Below are positions 53,953-64,000 of a stretch of 64,000 nucleotides of DNA, one piece after another. The notes under the pieces are model-generated. The model searched no databases, had not been told where the DNA came from, and saw only the letters and a list, made by a program, of their open reading frames with translations. The stretch comes from Saccharothrix sp. HUAS TT1. GTDB taxonomy: Bacteria; Actinomycetota; Actinomycetes; Mycobacteriales; Pseudonocardiaceae. The stretch's first letter is position 1; each line of letters begins with the position of its first letter. Where the stretch lies: the NCBI RefSeq assembly GCF_040744945.1, contig NZ_CP160453.1:6510001-6574000 (forward strand). The letters are read 5' to 3'. The translations under genes and the position numbers were made by a program.

Positions 53953-54644
53953 TCAGGGTGCTCGTCGTGGACGACCAGGCCCTGATCCGCGCCGGTACGA
54001 CGGCGATCCTGGAGTCGGCGGCGGACATCGAGGTGGTCGGCGAGGCGGGCGACGGCGCCGAGGCGGTCGCCGCGTGCCGCGCGCACCGGCCCGACGTGGT
54101 CCTGATGGACCTGCGGATGCCCAGGGTGGACGGCGTGACCGCCACCGCGCAGCTGAAGAAGGACACCGACCCGCCGCTCGTGCTCGCGCTGACCACGTTC
54201 GACGACGACCAGCTGATGATCGACGCGCTGGCCGCGGGCGCGGACGGCTTCCTGCTCAAGCAGCTGGCGCCGCAGGACCTGATCACCGCGGTCCGCGCGG
54301 TGCACGGCGGCGCGTCGGTGCTGAACGCCGAGGTCGGCAGGCGCGTCCTGCGCCGGATCTCGGTCCGGGCGGCGGCCGGGCCGACCTCGTTCCCGGACGC
54401 CGCCGAACGGCTCGACCTGCTCAGCGAGCGGGAGCGCGAGGTGCTGGGCCAGGTCGGGCTCGGCCTGAACAACGCCGAGATCGCCGACCGGCTGTTCATG
54501 AGCGTGTCGACGGTGAAGACCTACGTCTCGCGCGCGCTGACGAAGCTCCAGCTGGACAACCGCGTCCAAGCCGCCCTGTTGGCCAGCCAGCTGCGGCTGA
54601 CGCCCGACGACCGCCTGCCCGAAGACCGCCCGCCCGGGCAGTAG
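53949..54644 (+). CDS. NarL/LuxR-family response regulator
   Basis: This 231-residue protein starts at GTG 53949. Receiver domain: acidic DDQ at 8-10, phospho-acceptor Asp in VVLMDLRMPRVDG (about 54), Thr in LALTTFDDD, Lys in FLLKQLAP. LuxR helix-turn-helix: LSEREREVLGQVGLGLNNAEIADRLFMSVSTVKTYVSRALTKL, in pieces. The C-terminal tail is Asp/Pro-rich. It pairs with the kinase upstream. The last part converges on the cyclase gene with a 20-base gap. Confidence 0.92.
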   Translation: MIRVLVVDDQALIRAGTTAILESAADIEVVGEAGDGAEAVAACRAHRPDVVLMDLRMPRVDGVTATAQLKKDTDPPLVLALTTFDDDQLMIDALAAGADGFLLKQLAPQDLITAVRAVHGGASVLNAEVGRRVLRRISVRAAAGPTSFPDAAERLDLLSEREREVLGQVGLGLNNAEIADRLFMSVSTVKTYVSRALTKLQLDNRVQAALLASQLRLTPDDRLPEDRPPGQ

Positions 54645-54664
54645 CCCGCCGTCGACGCCCGCCC

Positions 54665-55486
54665 TCAGCGCCCGCCGTTGCGCGGCACGAACGCGTAGAT
54701 GCTCGCCGGCGAGCCCGAGCCGCGCCGGTTGACCGTGCCGCCGACCAGGACGTGCGCGCCGGTCGGCGGCAGCTCGGCCAGGTTCGCCAGGATCTCCAGG
54801 CTGATCCGGTGCTCGCGGTACAGCAGCTTGGAGACCCGGTACTCGACGTCCAGCGCCGACTCGGGGCTGAACGTGTCGGTGCCCAGCGCGCCGCGCCGGC
54901 CGAGGCGGCCGGTGTCGACCAGCCAGCGCACCGCCGCCAGCGAGAAGCCCGGCTGGTGCATCCGGCCGTCGGCGTCGAAGTTGAAGAACGCGGGCGTGCC
55001 CCAGCGCTGCTCCCACCCCGTCCACAGCACGACCGCGGCCTCGTCGGGGATTCGACCGTGCCGCTTCTCCCACCGCTGCAGGTCGGCGACGCTCACCTCG
55101 TAGTCGGCGTCGCGCGCGGCCTGCTCCCGCACGTCCACCTTGACCGCGGGCAGGAACAGGTCCTCGGCGTCCAGCTCGTCGGCGTGCGGCTGGTCGGCGT
55201 TGAAGTGCGCGGGCGCGCCCCAGTGCGTGCCGGTGTGCTCGCCCTGCTGTGCGTACTGCAGGTAGAACCCGTGCTCCGGCACCGTCGTGACGGTGGTGAG
55301 GGTGAAGTCCGGGTCGCCCGGGTAGACGTTGGTCCGGTCCGGGTCGTTCACGTGCGCGAGGTTGACCAACCGGTAGTCGGCCAGCCCCAGCCGCCCGGGA
55401 CCGCCCGCCGCACCCGCCGACCCGCTCCCCGCGATCGCGCCGCCCACCGCTGTCGCCACGCCCGCGAGCATCGACCGTCTGCGCAC
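54665..55486 (-). CDS. Exported cyclase-family (kynurenine formamidase-like) protein
   Basis: This 273-residue protein starts at ATG 55486 with a Tat-type signal: MRRRSMLAGVATAVGGAIAGSG. The metal motif of the cyclase family, HxGTHxDxxxH, reads HTGTHWGAPAHFN: both outer His and the middle His are kept, but the Asp is Gly. This is common in exported subgroups. Family members hydrolyse N-formylkynurenine or act on isatin and similar amides. The substrate here is unknown. It could use a modified metal site. Confidence 0.8.
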   Translation of the reverse strand: MRRRSMLAGVATAVGGAIAGSGSAGAAGGPGRLGLADYRLVNLAHVNDPDRTNVYPGDPDFTLTTVTTVPEHGFYLQYAQQGEHTGTHWGAPAHFNADQPHADELDAEDLFLPAVKVDVREQAARDADYEVSVADLQRWEKRHGRIPDEAAVVLWTGWEQRWGTPAFFNFDADGRMHQPGFSLAAVRWLVDTGRLGRRGALGTDTFSPESALDVEYRVSKLLYREHRISLEILANLAELPPTGAHVLVGGTVNRRGSGSPASIYAFVPRNGGR

Positions 55487-55545
55487 CGCCGACCACTCCT
55501 CTGCCTAGCCGTCACCCGATCCGGGCAACGGTACCGGCTGGGTGA

Positions 55546-56646
55546 TCACAGGACGATGACCTGCCGGACGGCTTCTCCGGCCGCCAAACGGGCGAACCCG
55601 GCGTTGACGTCGTCCAGCGCGAGGCGCCCGGAGAGCAGTTCCCGCACCGGCAGCCGACCGGCCCGGTACAGCTCGACGAACCGGGGGACGTCCCGCCGCG
55701 GCACGCACGAACCCAGGTAGCTGCCCTTCAGCGTGCGCTCTTCGGCGACCAGGCTCAGCGCGGGCAGCGAGATGGTCCGGTCGGGGTGCGGCAGGCCGAC
55801 GGTCACCGTCGTGCCGCCCGCGCCGGTCGCCAGGTACGCCTGCTCCAGCACGGCCGCGACGCCGGTGGTGTCGATCACCTTGTCCGCGCCGCCGCCGGTC
55901 AGCTCGCGCACGTGCTCCACCGCGTCCGGACCACCGGCGACCTCGTGCGTCGCGCCGAGCTTGAGCGCCAGCTCGCGCTTGTGCGCCACCACGTCCACCG
56001 CGACGATCTGCGCCGCGCCCGCCGCCCGCGCGGCGAGCAGCGCGGCCAGCCCCACACCGCCGAGCCCGAACACCGCCACCCGGTCACCGGGCGTGACGGC
56101 CGCGCTGTAGAAGGCCGCGCCCGCGCCGGTGAGCACCGCGCAGCCGAACAGGGCGGCGACCTCGAACGGCAGGTCGGCGGGCACCGGCGTGGCCGACTTC
56201 TCCGACACCACGGCGTACTCGGCGAACCCGGACACGCCCAGGTGGTGGTGCGGTCGCGTGCCGTCGGGCAGCCGGAGCCGGCGCCCGCCGCCGAGCAGCG
56301 TGCCCGCGCGGTTGGCCGCCGCGCCCGGTTCGCACAGCGCCTGCCGCCCGGACACGCACCGGCGGCACGAACCGCAGGCGGGCACGAACGACAGCACCAC
56401 CCGGTCGCCGACGGCGAAGTCGGTGGCGCCGGGTCCCAGCTCGACCACCTCGCCGGCGGCCTCGTGGCCGAGCAGCATCGGCAGCGGCCTGATCCGGGAG
56501 CCGTCGACCACCGACAGGTCGGAGTGGCACAGCCCGGTGGCGCGCACCCGGATCAGCAGCTCGCCCGGACCCGGCGGGTCCAGGTCGAGGTCGAGCACCT
56601 GAAGCGGACCGCCGACCTCGGTCAGCACCGCACCCCGCGTCCTCAC
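55546..56646 (-). CDS. Zinc-dependent alcohol dehydrogenase (MDR)
   Basis: This 366-residue protein starts at GTG 56646, in a GTGA overlap with the thioesterase. Catalytic zinc ligands: Cys in GLCHSD, His-Glu in GHEAAGEV and Cys in the later segment (FGCAVLTGAG). Structural zinc: four Cys in ACGSCRRCVSGRQALC. The Rossmann dinucleotide motif is FGLGGVGLAAL. It is close to the FDH/class III-type ADH group by length and motif. The operon thioesterase-ADH suggests acyl/alcohol metabolism. Confidence 0.9.
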   Translation of the reverse strand: MRTRGAVLTEVGGPLQVLDLDLDPPGPGELLIRVRATGLCHSDLSVVDGSRIRPLPMLLGHEAAGEVVELGPGATDFAVGDRVVLSFVPACGSCRRCVSGRQALCEPGAAANRAGTLLGGGRRLRLPDGTRPHHHLGVSGFAEYAVVSEKSATPVPADLPFEVAALFGCAVLTGAGAAFYSAAVTPGDRVAVFGLGGVGLAALLAARAAGAAQIVAVDVVAHKRELALKLGATHEVAGGPDAVEHVRELTGGGADKVIDTTGVAAVLEQAYLATGAGGTTVTVGLPHPDRTISLPALSLVAEERTLKGSYLGSCVPRRDVPRFVELYRAGRLPVRELLSGRLALDDVNAGFARLAAGEAVRQVIVL

Positions 56647-57059
56647 GCCACCACCAGCCCTTCCATCGCCGCGCGCAGGTCGGCCGGGATGGCCACCGGC
56701 TTGCGGGTGCCGCGGTCGGTGAACACGTGCACGAAGTGCCCCTCGGCGACCACCTCGTCCCGCCCCTCCGGGTAGAAGCCGACCTCGTACCGGACGCTGG
56801 ACCGGCCGAGGTGGCCGATGCGCAGGCCCGCGTCGACGGCCTCGGGGAACGCGATGGAGGCGCGGTAGTTGCAGTGGGACTCCACGCACAGCCCGATGGC
56901 CTGCCCGCGGTGGATGTCCAACCCGCCCTCGGTGATCAACCACGTGTTGATCGCGGTGTCCATGAAGGCGTAGTGCACGACGTTGTTCACGTGCCCGTAC
57001 ACGTCGTTGTCGTGCCACCGGGTCGGGATCCGCTGCCAGTGCCGGTAGTCCTCTCGCAC
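56643..57059 (-). CDS. Hotdog-fold acyl-CoA thioesterase (4HBT)
   Basis: This 138-residue protein starts at GTG 57059 (or 57062), close after AGGAGG. RWHDNDVYGHVNNVVHYAFMD is the 4HBT/YbgC signature with the catalytic Asp. The hotdog strands (ESHCNYRASIAFPEAVD, SSVRYEVGF) follow. It hydrolyses acyl-CoA thioesters. It is sandwiched between the LAL regulator gene and the alcohol dehydrogenase, all on the same strand with gaps of a few bases, so a three-gene operon is likely. Confidence 0.9.
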   Translation of the reverse strand: MREDYRHWQRIPTRWHDNDVYGHVNNVVHYAFMDTAINTWLITEGGLDIHRGQAIGLCVESHCNYRASIAFPEAVDAGLRIGHLGRSSVRYEVGFYPEGRDEVVAEGHFVHVFTDRGTRKPVAIPADLRAAMEGLVVA

Positions 57060-57072
57060 CACACCTCCTGGG

Positions 57073-59553
57073 TCAGTCGAGCATCCTGGTCAGCTCGACG
57101 CGGGACCGCACCTCGAGCCTGGCGAAGATGTTGCGCAGGTGGTGCTCGACGGTGCGGTGGCTCAGGAACAGCCGGGCGGCGACCTCCCGGTTGGTCGCGC
57201 CCTCGGCGACCAGGCGGGCGATCTGCGCCTGCTGCGGGGTCAGCCCGGCGGCGGGGTCGGCGCAGGGCCGGCCGGCGCGGTCGGCGGTCCGGTCGGCCGG
57301 GGTGGGGCCGACCGCCTCGCCGGACGCGCGCAGCTCGGCGCGAGCGCGGGCGACCCAGCGGTCGGCCTCGTAGCGCTGGAAGATCTTCACCGCGTCGCGC
57401 AGCAGTTCCCGCGCGGCGCGCGGCTTGCGGTCGCGGCGCAGCCGGTGGCCGTAGAACAGCTCGGTCTTGGCCAGTTCCATGGCCGTGCCGCTGGCCCGGT
57501 GCAGCCGGATCGCCTCGCGGAAGTGCTCCTCGGCGCGCGGGCCGTCGGCGAGCAGGCCGCGGCAGCGGTGCGACAGGGCGAGCCGGGCCGCGCTGCCGGT
57601 GGTGCCCGCCCACTTCTCGTACCGGCGCAGCGCCCGATCGGCGGTGGCGGGCCTGCCGCAGCCGACAGCGGCCTCCACGACGTGCGGCGCGGCCATCACC
57701 TTGATGCCGGTGTGCACGCCGCCGCCCGAACCGGCGGCCATCAGCCGCAGCCGGTCCAGCGCGTCGGCGGGCCGGTCCAGCACGAGGTCCACGCAGGCGA
57801 ACGCCCACGCGCCGAACGTGCCGGACCGGCCGAGGCCGCGTTCGGCGATCTGCTCGGCGGCGGCGTCGATGCGGTGCACGGCGGTGTCGGTGTCCCCGCG
57901 CAGGGCGGCGACCAGGGCGAGGATCGTCAGGTGGTCGACCACGGCGTTGTGCTGGCCGATGGCGGTGGCCGCGTGCACGCCCTCGAACGCGGCCGACATC
58001 GCCACCGAGTGGTGGTCCAGCAGCAAGGCCGACAGCGCCCGGTAGACCAGCGCCCACGGCACCAGCGCGTGCAGCCCGTGCTCGTGCGCCGCCGTCACCG
58101 CGCTGGTCGCCAGCTCGTGCGCGGTGGCCGCGTCGCCCAGGGTGTAGGCGGCCTGGCCGCCCCAGATCTTGGCCTGCGGGTGCGGCACCCGTTCGGCCAG
58201 CTCCACCACCGACCGCAGCACGGGCAGCGCTTCCTCGTGCCGACCGGCGTAGGTGGCGGCCATGCCCGCCAGGTGGTCGAGGGTGATCCGGGTGCCGTCC
58301 GGCTCCTCGGGCCGCCGGACGCGCGCGGCGAACGCGGCCGTCTCGGCGTAGCGGGCGTGGTCGCCCGCGATGCTGGCCGCCTCACCGGCGAAGCCGAGCG
58401 CGGTGATGGCCAGCGCCCGGTGCGTGTGGACCAGCTCGCCCGCCGCGTGCAGCAGCCTGCGCACCGCCACGTCCGGCAGGCCGTTGCCCAGGTCGATGCC
58501 GCCGCGCAGCAGCTCGGTGCGGGCCCGCAGCTCGTCGCTGTCGGTCAGCCGGGCGGCGGTGCGCAGCGCGACCCTGGCCCGGCGGGGCGCGCCGTGCGCC
58601 CAGTGGTCGGTGGCGGCGGCGATCAGGTGCCGCGCCCGGGCGTCCGGGTCGGCGGCCAGCGCGGCGGCCCGGTCGTGGTCGCGGGCCGCGGCCGGGTAGT
58701 CGCCGCAGCGGCGGGCCCGGTTCGCGGCCTCGACCAGCCGCTCGGCGAACGCGTCCCGGGCGCCGGGCGCGCGGGCGGCCTCGTGCCAGGTGCGGCGCGG
58801 TCCGGCGGGCAGGTGCTCGGCCAGCGCGGCGTGCGCGGCGTAGCGCAGGGCCAGCGGCACCTCGGCGCGCAGCGTGGACCGGACCAGCGGACCGTCGGCG
58901 AGCAGGGCGTTCGCCTCCTCGACGGCGGCCAGGTCGAGGTCGGGCAGCCGGGCCAGGGCGTCGGCGTCGACCTCGTCGTCCACCACGGTCAACGCCGCCG
59001 CGAAGCGGGCCTGCGGGGACAGCGCGCGGAAGCGGGCGCTGAACCGGGCGCGCAGGGAGCTGTCCTCCGGCAGCGCGTCCGGCGCGGGCGTGGTGCCGCC
59101 GAGCTGTTCGGAGGTCAGCGCGCGGGCCAGCTCGGTGAGCGCGAGCGGGTTGCCCCTGGCCAGGTCGGCGAGGTCGTCGGCGAGACCGGGCGCGAGACCG
59201 GGCCGCAGCTCGCGCAGCACGCGCAGGCTGTCGGCGTGGTCGAGCGGGTCCAGCCGCACCCACGGCAGCCCGTACGGCTCGCCCTCGGTGGCGATCAGCA
59301 CGGCCACCGGCTCGTCGGCGGCGGCCGCGGCCAGCTCCACCAACCACGTGGTGTCTTCCAGGAGGTGGGCGTCGTCCACGCACAGCAGCACCTCCCGGCC
59401 GGACGCGGCGAAACCCTGCCGAGCGGCGGCGAGCGCCGCGGTCTTGCCCGACCCGGCGCCGCCCCGCAGCACCAGCGCCCCGCCGCGACCGGCTCGGGCA
59501 CGGGTGAGCAACGCGTCGACGGCGACGCGCTGCCGGTCACGTCCGCGCAGCAT
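57073..59553 (-). CDS. LAL-type LuxR-family regulator (compact ATPase head)
   Basis: This 826-residue protein starts at ATG 59553. Walker A is GGAGSGKTA (about 31-39) and a Walker B-like segment LLCVDDAHLL follows after only about 20 residues; in typical LALs (MalT/NarL-like AAA) the gap is about 80 residues, so the ATPase head seems shortened. A long TPR-like helical region (about 220-740) precedes the C-terminal LuxR helix-turn-helix (TPQQAQIARLVAEGATNREVAARLFLSHRTVEHHLRNIF, in pieces). It heads the thioesterase/ADH operon. Confidence 0.88.
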   Translation of the reverse strand: MLRGRDRQRVAVDALLTRARAGRGGALVLRGGAGSGKTAALAAARQGFAASGREVLLCVDDAHLLEDTTWLVELAAAAADEPVAVLIATEGEPYGLPWVRLDPLDHADSLRVLRELRPGLAPGLADDLADLARGNPLALTELARALTSEQLGGTTPAPDALPEDSSLRARFSARFRALSPQARFAAALTVVDDEVDADALARLPDLDLAAVEEANALLADGPLVRSTLRAEVPLALRYAAHAALAEHLPAGPRRTWHEAARAPGARDAFAERLVEAANRARRCGDYPAAARDHDRAAALAADPDARARHLIAAATDHWAHGAPRRARVALRTAARLTDSDELRARTELLRGGIDLGNGLPDVAVRRLLHAAGELVHTHRALAITALGFAGEAASIAGDHARYAETAAFAARVRRPEEPDGTRITLDHLAGMAATYAGRHEEALPVLRSVVELAERVPHPQAKIWGGQAAYTLGDAATAHELATSAVTAAHEHGLHALVPWALVYRALSALLLDHHSVAMSAAFEGVHAATAIGQHNAVVDHLTILALVAALRGDTDTAVHRIDAAAEQIAERGLGRSGTFGAWAFACVDLVLDRPADALDRLRLMAAGSGGGVHTGIKVMAAPHVVEAAVGCGRPATADRALRRYEKWAGTTGSAARLALSHRCRGLLADGPRAEEHFREAIRLHRASGTAMELAKTELFYGHRLRRDRKPRAARELLRDAVKIFQRYEADRWVARARAELRASGEAVGPTPADRTADRAGRPCADPAAGLTPQQAQIARLVAEGATNREVAARLFLSHRTVEHHLRNIFARLEVRSRVELTRMLD

Positions 59554-59711
59554 GCAGCCAGTCTGGCCGGAGGCCGAGGCCGGGCGGAAGGGGTGCGGCG
59601 GAAATTATCTACCAGCGTTAGTTTTCGCCCCGGACCGGTGGTTGCACCGATGCGGAGCGCTCACCGGGTGGCGCAGGGTCATCACCGTCCGCAGTTTCCC
59701 TGCCAAGCGAG

Positions 59712-60590
59712 GTGTACACCGACGTGCAACTCCGCAAACTGATCCCCGCGCTGATCCCCGCACTGGCCCTGTCGCTGGTCGGCGTGGCGCCGGCCAACGC
59801 CGCCGAGGAGGAGTTCCGGCGCGGTCCCGCGCCGTCCGACTCCAGCATCGAAGCGTCCCGCGGCCCGTTCGCCACCTCCTCCACCTCGGTGTCCTCCTTG
59901 TCGGTCACCGGCTTCGGCGGTGGCACGATCTACTACCCGACCAGCACCGCCGAGGGCACCTTCGGCGCGATCGCCATCTCGCCCGGTTACACCGGCACGC
60001 AGTCCAGCATCTCGTGGCTGGGCCCGCGCATCGCGTCGCAGGGCTTCGTGGTGTTCACCATCGACACCAACACCCGCTACGACCAGCCCGACAGCCGGGC
60101 GGACCAGTTGCTGTCCGCGCTGGACTACCTGACCCAGCGCAGCACGGTCCGCACCCGGATCGACGCCTCCCGGCTCGGCCTCATGGGCCACTCGATGGGC
60201 GGCGGTGGCACGATGCGCGCCGCCGAGCAGCGCCCGTCGCTGCAGGCGGCGATCCCGCTGACCGGGTGGCACACCGACAAGAGCTGGGGCAGCAACCGGG
60301 TGCCGACCCTGGTCGTCGGCGCCGAGAACGACTCGGTCGCGCCGGTGTCGTCGCACTCGATCCCGTTCTACACCTCGCTGCCGTCCACGCTGGACAAGGC
60401 GTACCTGGAGCTGAACGGGGCGAGCCACTTCGCGCCGAACAGCTCCAACACGACGATCGCGAAGTACAGCATCGCGTGGCTCAAGCGGTTCATCGACAAC
60501 GACACCCGCTACGAGCAGTTCCTGTGCCCCTCCCCCGCCAACAGCTCGCTGATCTCGGACTACCGGGACACCTGCCCCCACTCGGTCTGA
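59712..60590 (+). CDS. Secreted cutinase/polyester hydrolase (PET hydrolase-like)
   Basis: This 292-residue protein (start GTG 59712, or GTG 59724 which gives a cleaner signal peptide) has a Sec signal ending APANA. The core is an alpha/beta-hydrolase closely resembling Thermobifida-type cutinases: [18 protein letters not shown] with the oxyanion Tyr93, GHSMGGGGT with Ser161, Asp207 in AENDSVAP and His239 in GASHFAPN, Trp in TGWHTDK, and paired C-terminal Cys (FLCPSP, DTCPH). Such enzymes cut cutin and many hydrolyse PET. Activity here is untested. Confidence 0.9.
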   Translation: MYTDVQLRKLIPALIPALALSLVGVAPANAAEEEFRRGPAPSDSSIEASRGPFATSSTSVSSLSVTGFGGGTIYYPTSTAEGTFGAIAISPGYTGTQSSISWLGPRIASQGFVVFTIDTNTRYDQPDSRADQLLSALDYLTQRSTVRTRIDASRLGLMGHSMGGGGTMRAAEQRPSLQAAIPLTGWHTDKSWGSNRVPTLVVGAENDSVAPVSSHSIPFYTSLPSTLDKAYLELNGASHFAPNSSNTTIAKYSIAWLKRFIDNDTRYEQFLCPSPANSSLISDYRDTCPHSV

Positions 60591-60604
60591 CGAGCACGTC
60601 GTGA

Positions 60605-60638
60605 CAACGCGGTGCCGGATTGCTCCGGCACCGCGTTG
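60605..60638. terminator. Strong terminator after the cutinase gene
   Basis: Perfect 15-bp arms CAACGCGGTGCCGGA (60605-60619) and TCCGGCACCGCGTTG (60624-60638) with the loop TTGC, 15 bases past the stop. Confidence 0.88.
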
Positions 60639-60964
60639 CCGTGTGCACAAGAGAGTGAAATTTCAGCCGCACATGTGCGGAATTACCTCGCCTGTCAGGT
60701 CGAACGGCCACGTCAAGAACACGTTGCAGTGAAAATCACTCCATCCAACGGGTCAACCATTCCCCATCAGGACGAATAGATCCACTTCCGAACCGGAAGA
60801 TCACCCGTTGAATACTTGCGACGTGGAAAAAGTCCACACTGAGTACGCACATCGGGTGTTGTTGACCCTCCGGGGTGTCGTCACATCGGCCGCTTTCCGT
60901 GGCGCATTCGGGCTCACTACCGTCAATCCGGACCATTGAACGAATCCGATTGGCGGTGTACGCG
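60639..60964. promoter_or_regulatory. Encapsulin promoter region
   Basis: No gene; AT-richer than average. Symmetric elements: CCGCACATGTGCGG (60667-60680, perfect 14-bp palindrome) and CTTCCG-AAC-CGGAAG (60785-60799). Either could bind the regulator of the shell operon. A TTGACC at 60853-60858 is a possible -35, but no good -10 was confirmed. Confidence 0.45.
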
Positions 60965-62371
<1,407 letters not shown>

Positions 62372-62402
62372 CCACTCCCCCTGACCAGATTGGGCGGCTC
62401 AA

Positions 62403-63812
<1,410 letters not shown>

Positions 63813-63933
63813 CCAGCGGAGTCGACGGCAGCCGGGCCGCCACGCCCGGCCGCCGGTCCTCCACCGCCCGCACCGCGTCGCCAGGGATCACCGGCTCGCG
63901 CGCGGGCGCATCCCCCGAACAGGAGTTGTGGCG

Positions 63934-64000
63934 ATGACCGACCTGGACGTGAGCCCCGATCAGCGGTCCGCTCGCGAGGTGCTGCACTGGAGCCGTGCCG
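63934..64000 (+). CDS. Probable encapsulin cargo gene (5' end only)
   Basis: Only the first 22 codons are visible: ATG 63934 behind AGGAG (63921-63925), reading MTDLDVSPDQRSAREVLHWSRA. The RSAREVLHWSRA segment resembles the N-termini of actinobacterial polyprenyl diphosphate synthases, which are known cargo of family 2B encapsulins, as are terpene cyclases. With so few residues the assignment is a guess by position and weak similarity. Confidence 0.5.
   Translation, partial: MTDLDVSPDQRSAREVLHWSRA

Overview
This is a high-GC actinobacterial chromosome segment, most likely from a Pseudonocardiaceae relative (Saccharothrix, Lentzea or Actinosynnema type). That is inferred from codon use, frequent GTG starts, secreted proteins with Thr-rich linkers, CebR- and DasR-like operators, branched-chain dehydrogenase genes beside an Lrp regulator, and EshA-type encapsulin genes. 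No rRNA, tRNA, CRISPR array, transposase or phage gene was seen.

Layout. 1-9.2 kb: the N-terminal part of a secreted histidine/phenylalanine ammonia-lyase-like protein with a degraded cofactor motif, a DeoR regulator with an MFS exporter, an Excalibur protein, a lipoprotein, a secreted trypsin-like protease, a GH12 cellulase under a perfect CebR box, an oxidoreductase/TetR pair around two matching 22-bp operators, and a siderophore-interacting protein. 9.3-16.7 kb: a MetE-like protein, a YciO protein, a Cip1-like secreted protein under a second CebR-like box, a broken MetRS-like gene, and a CBM2-GH18 chitinase under a DasR-like box. 16.9-23.5 kb: an ABC transporter operon ending in an SGNH hydrolase, and small enzymes. 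23.5-27.4 kb: bkdA-bkdB-bkdC with a divergent Lrp regulator; a short repeat of a family that recurs at 31.9 kb lies inside the bkdC linker. 27.4-35.2 kb: a CAP-domain lipoprotein, a two-component system, a TetR, an SGNH esterase, a long inverted repeat, a truncated amidase and a VIT transporter.

35.2-41.5 kb: gltB-gltD behind a leader that can fold into a compact three-way junction. 41.7-54.7 kb: MarR, a GGDEF enzyme, two orphan proteins (one PD-(D/E)XK-like), a one-polypeptide PAS-GAF-PAS-PP2C-kinase-STAS switch protein, GntR/OsmC, ankyrin repeats, a catalytically degenerate UDP-GlcNAc 2-epimerase-like protein and a NarL-type two-component system. 54.7-60.6 kb: a cyclase-family protein, a LAL regulator-thioesterase-alcohol dehydrogenase cluster and a secreted cutinase close to known polyester (PET) hydrolases. 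60.9-64 kb: two tandem family 2B encapsulin shell genes with embedded cyclic-nucleotide-binding-like domains, followed at the window edge by the start of a probable cargo gene.

Themes. Secreted polymer degradation is tied to CebR and DasR signals (cellulase, Cip1-like, chitinase). Several genes keep a known fold but have lost catalytic residues (ammonia-lyase-like, MetRS-like, 2-epimerase-like, amidase). The two-component encapsulin locus at the right edge is the most notable system.
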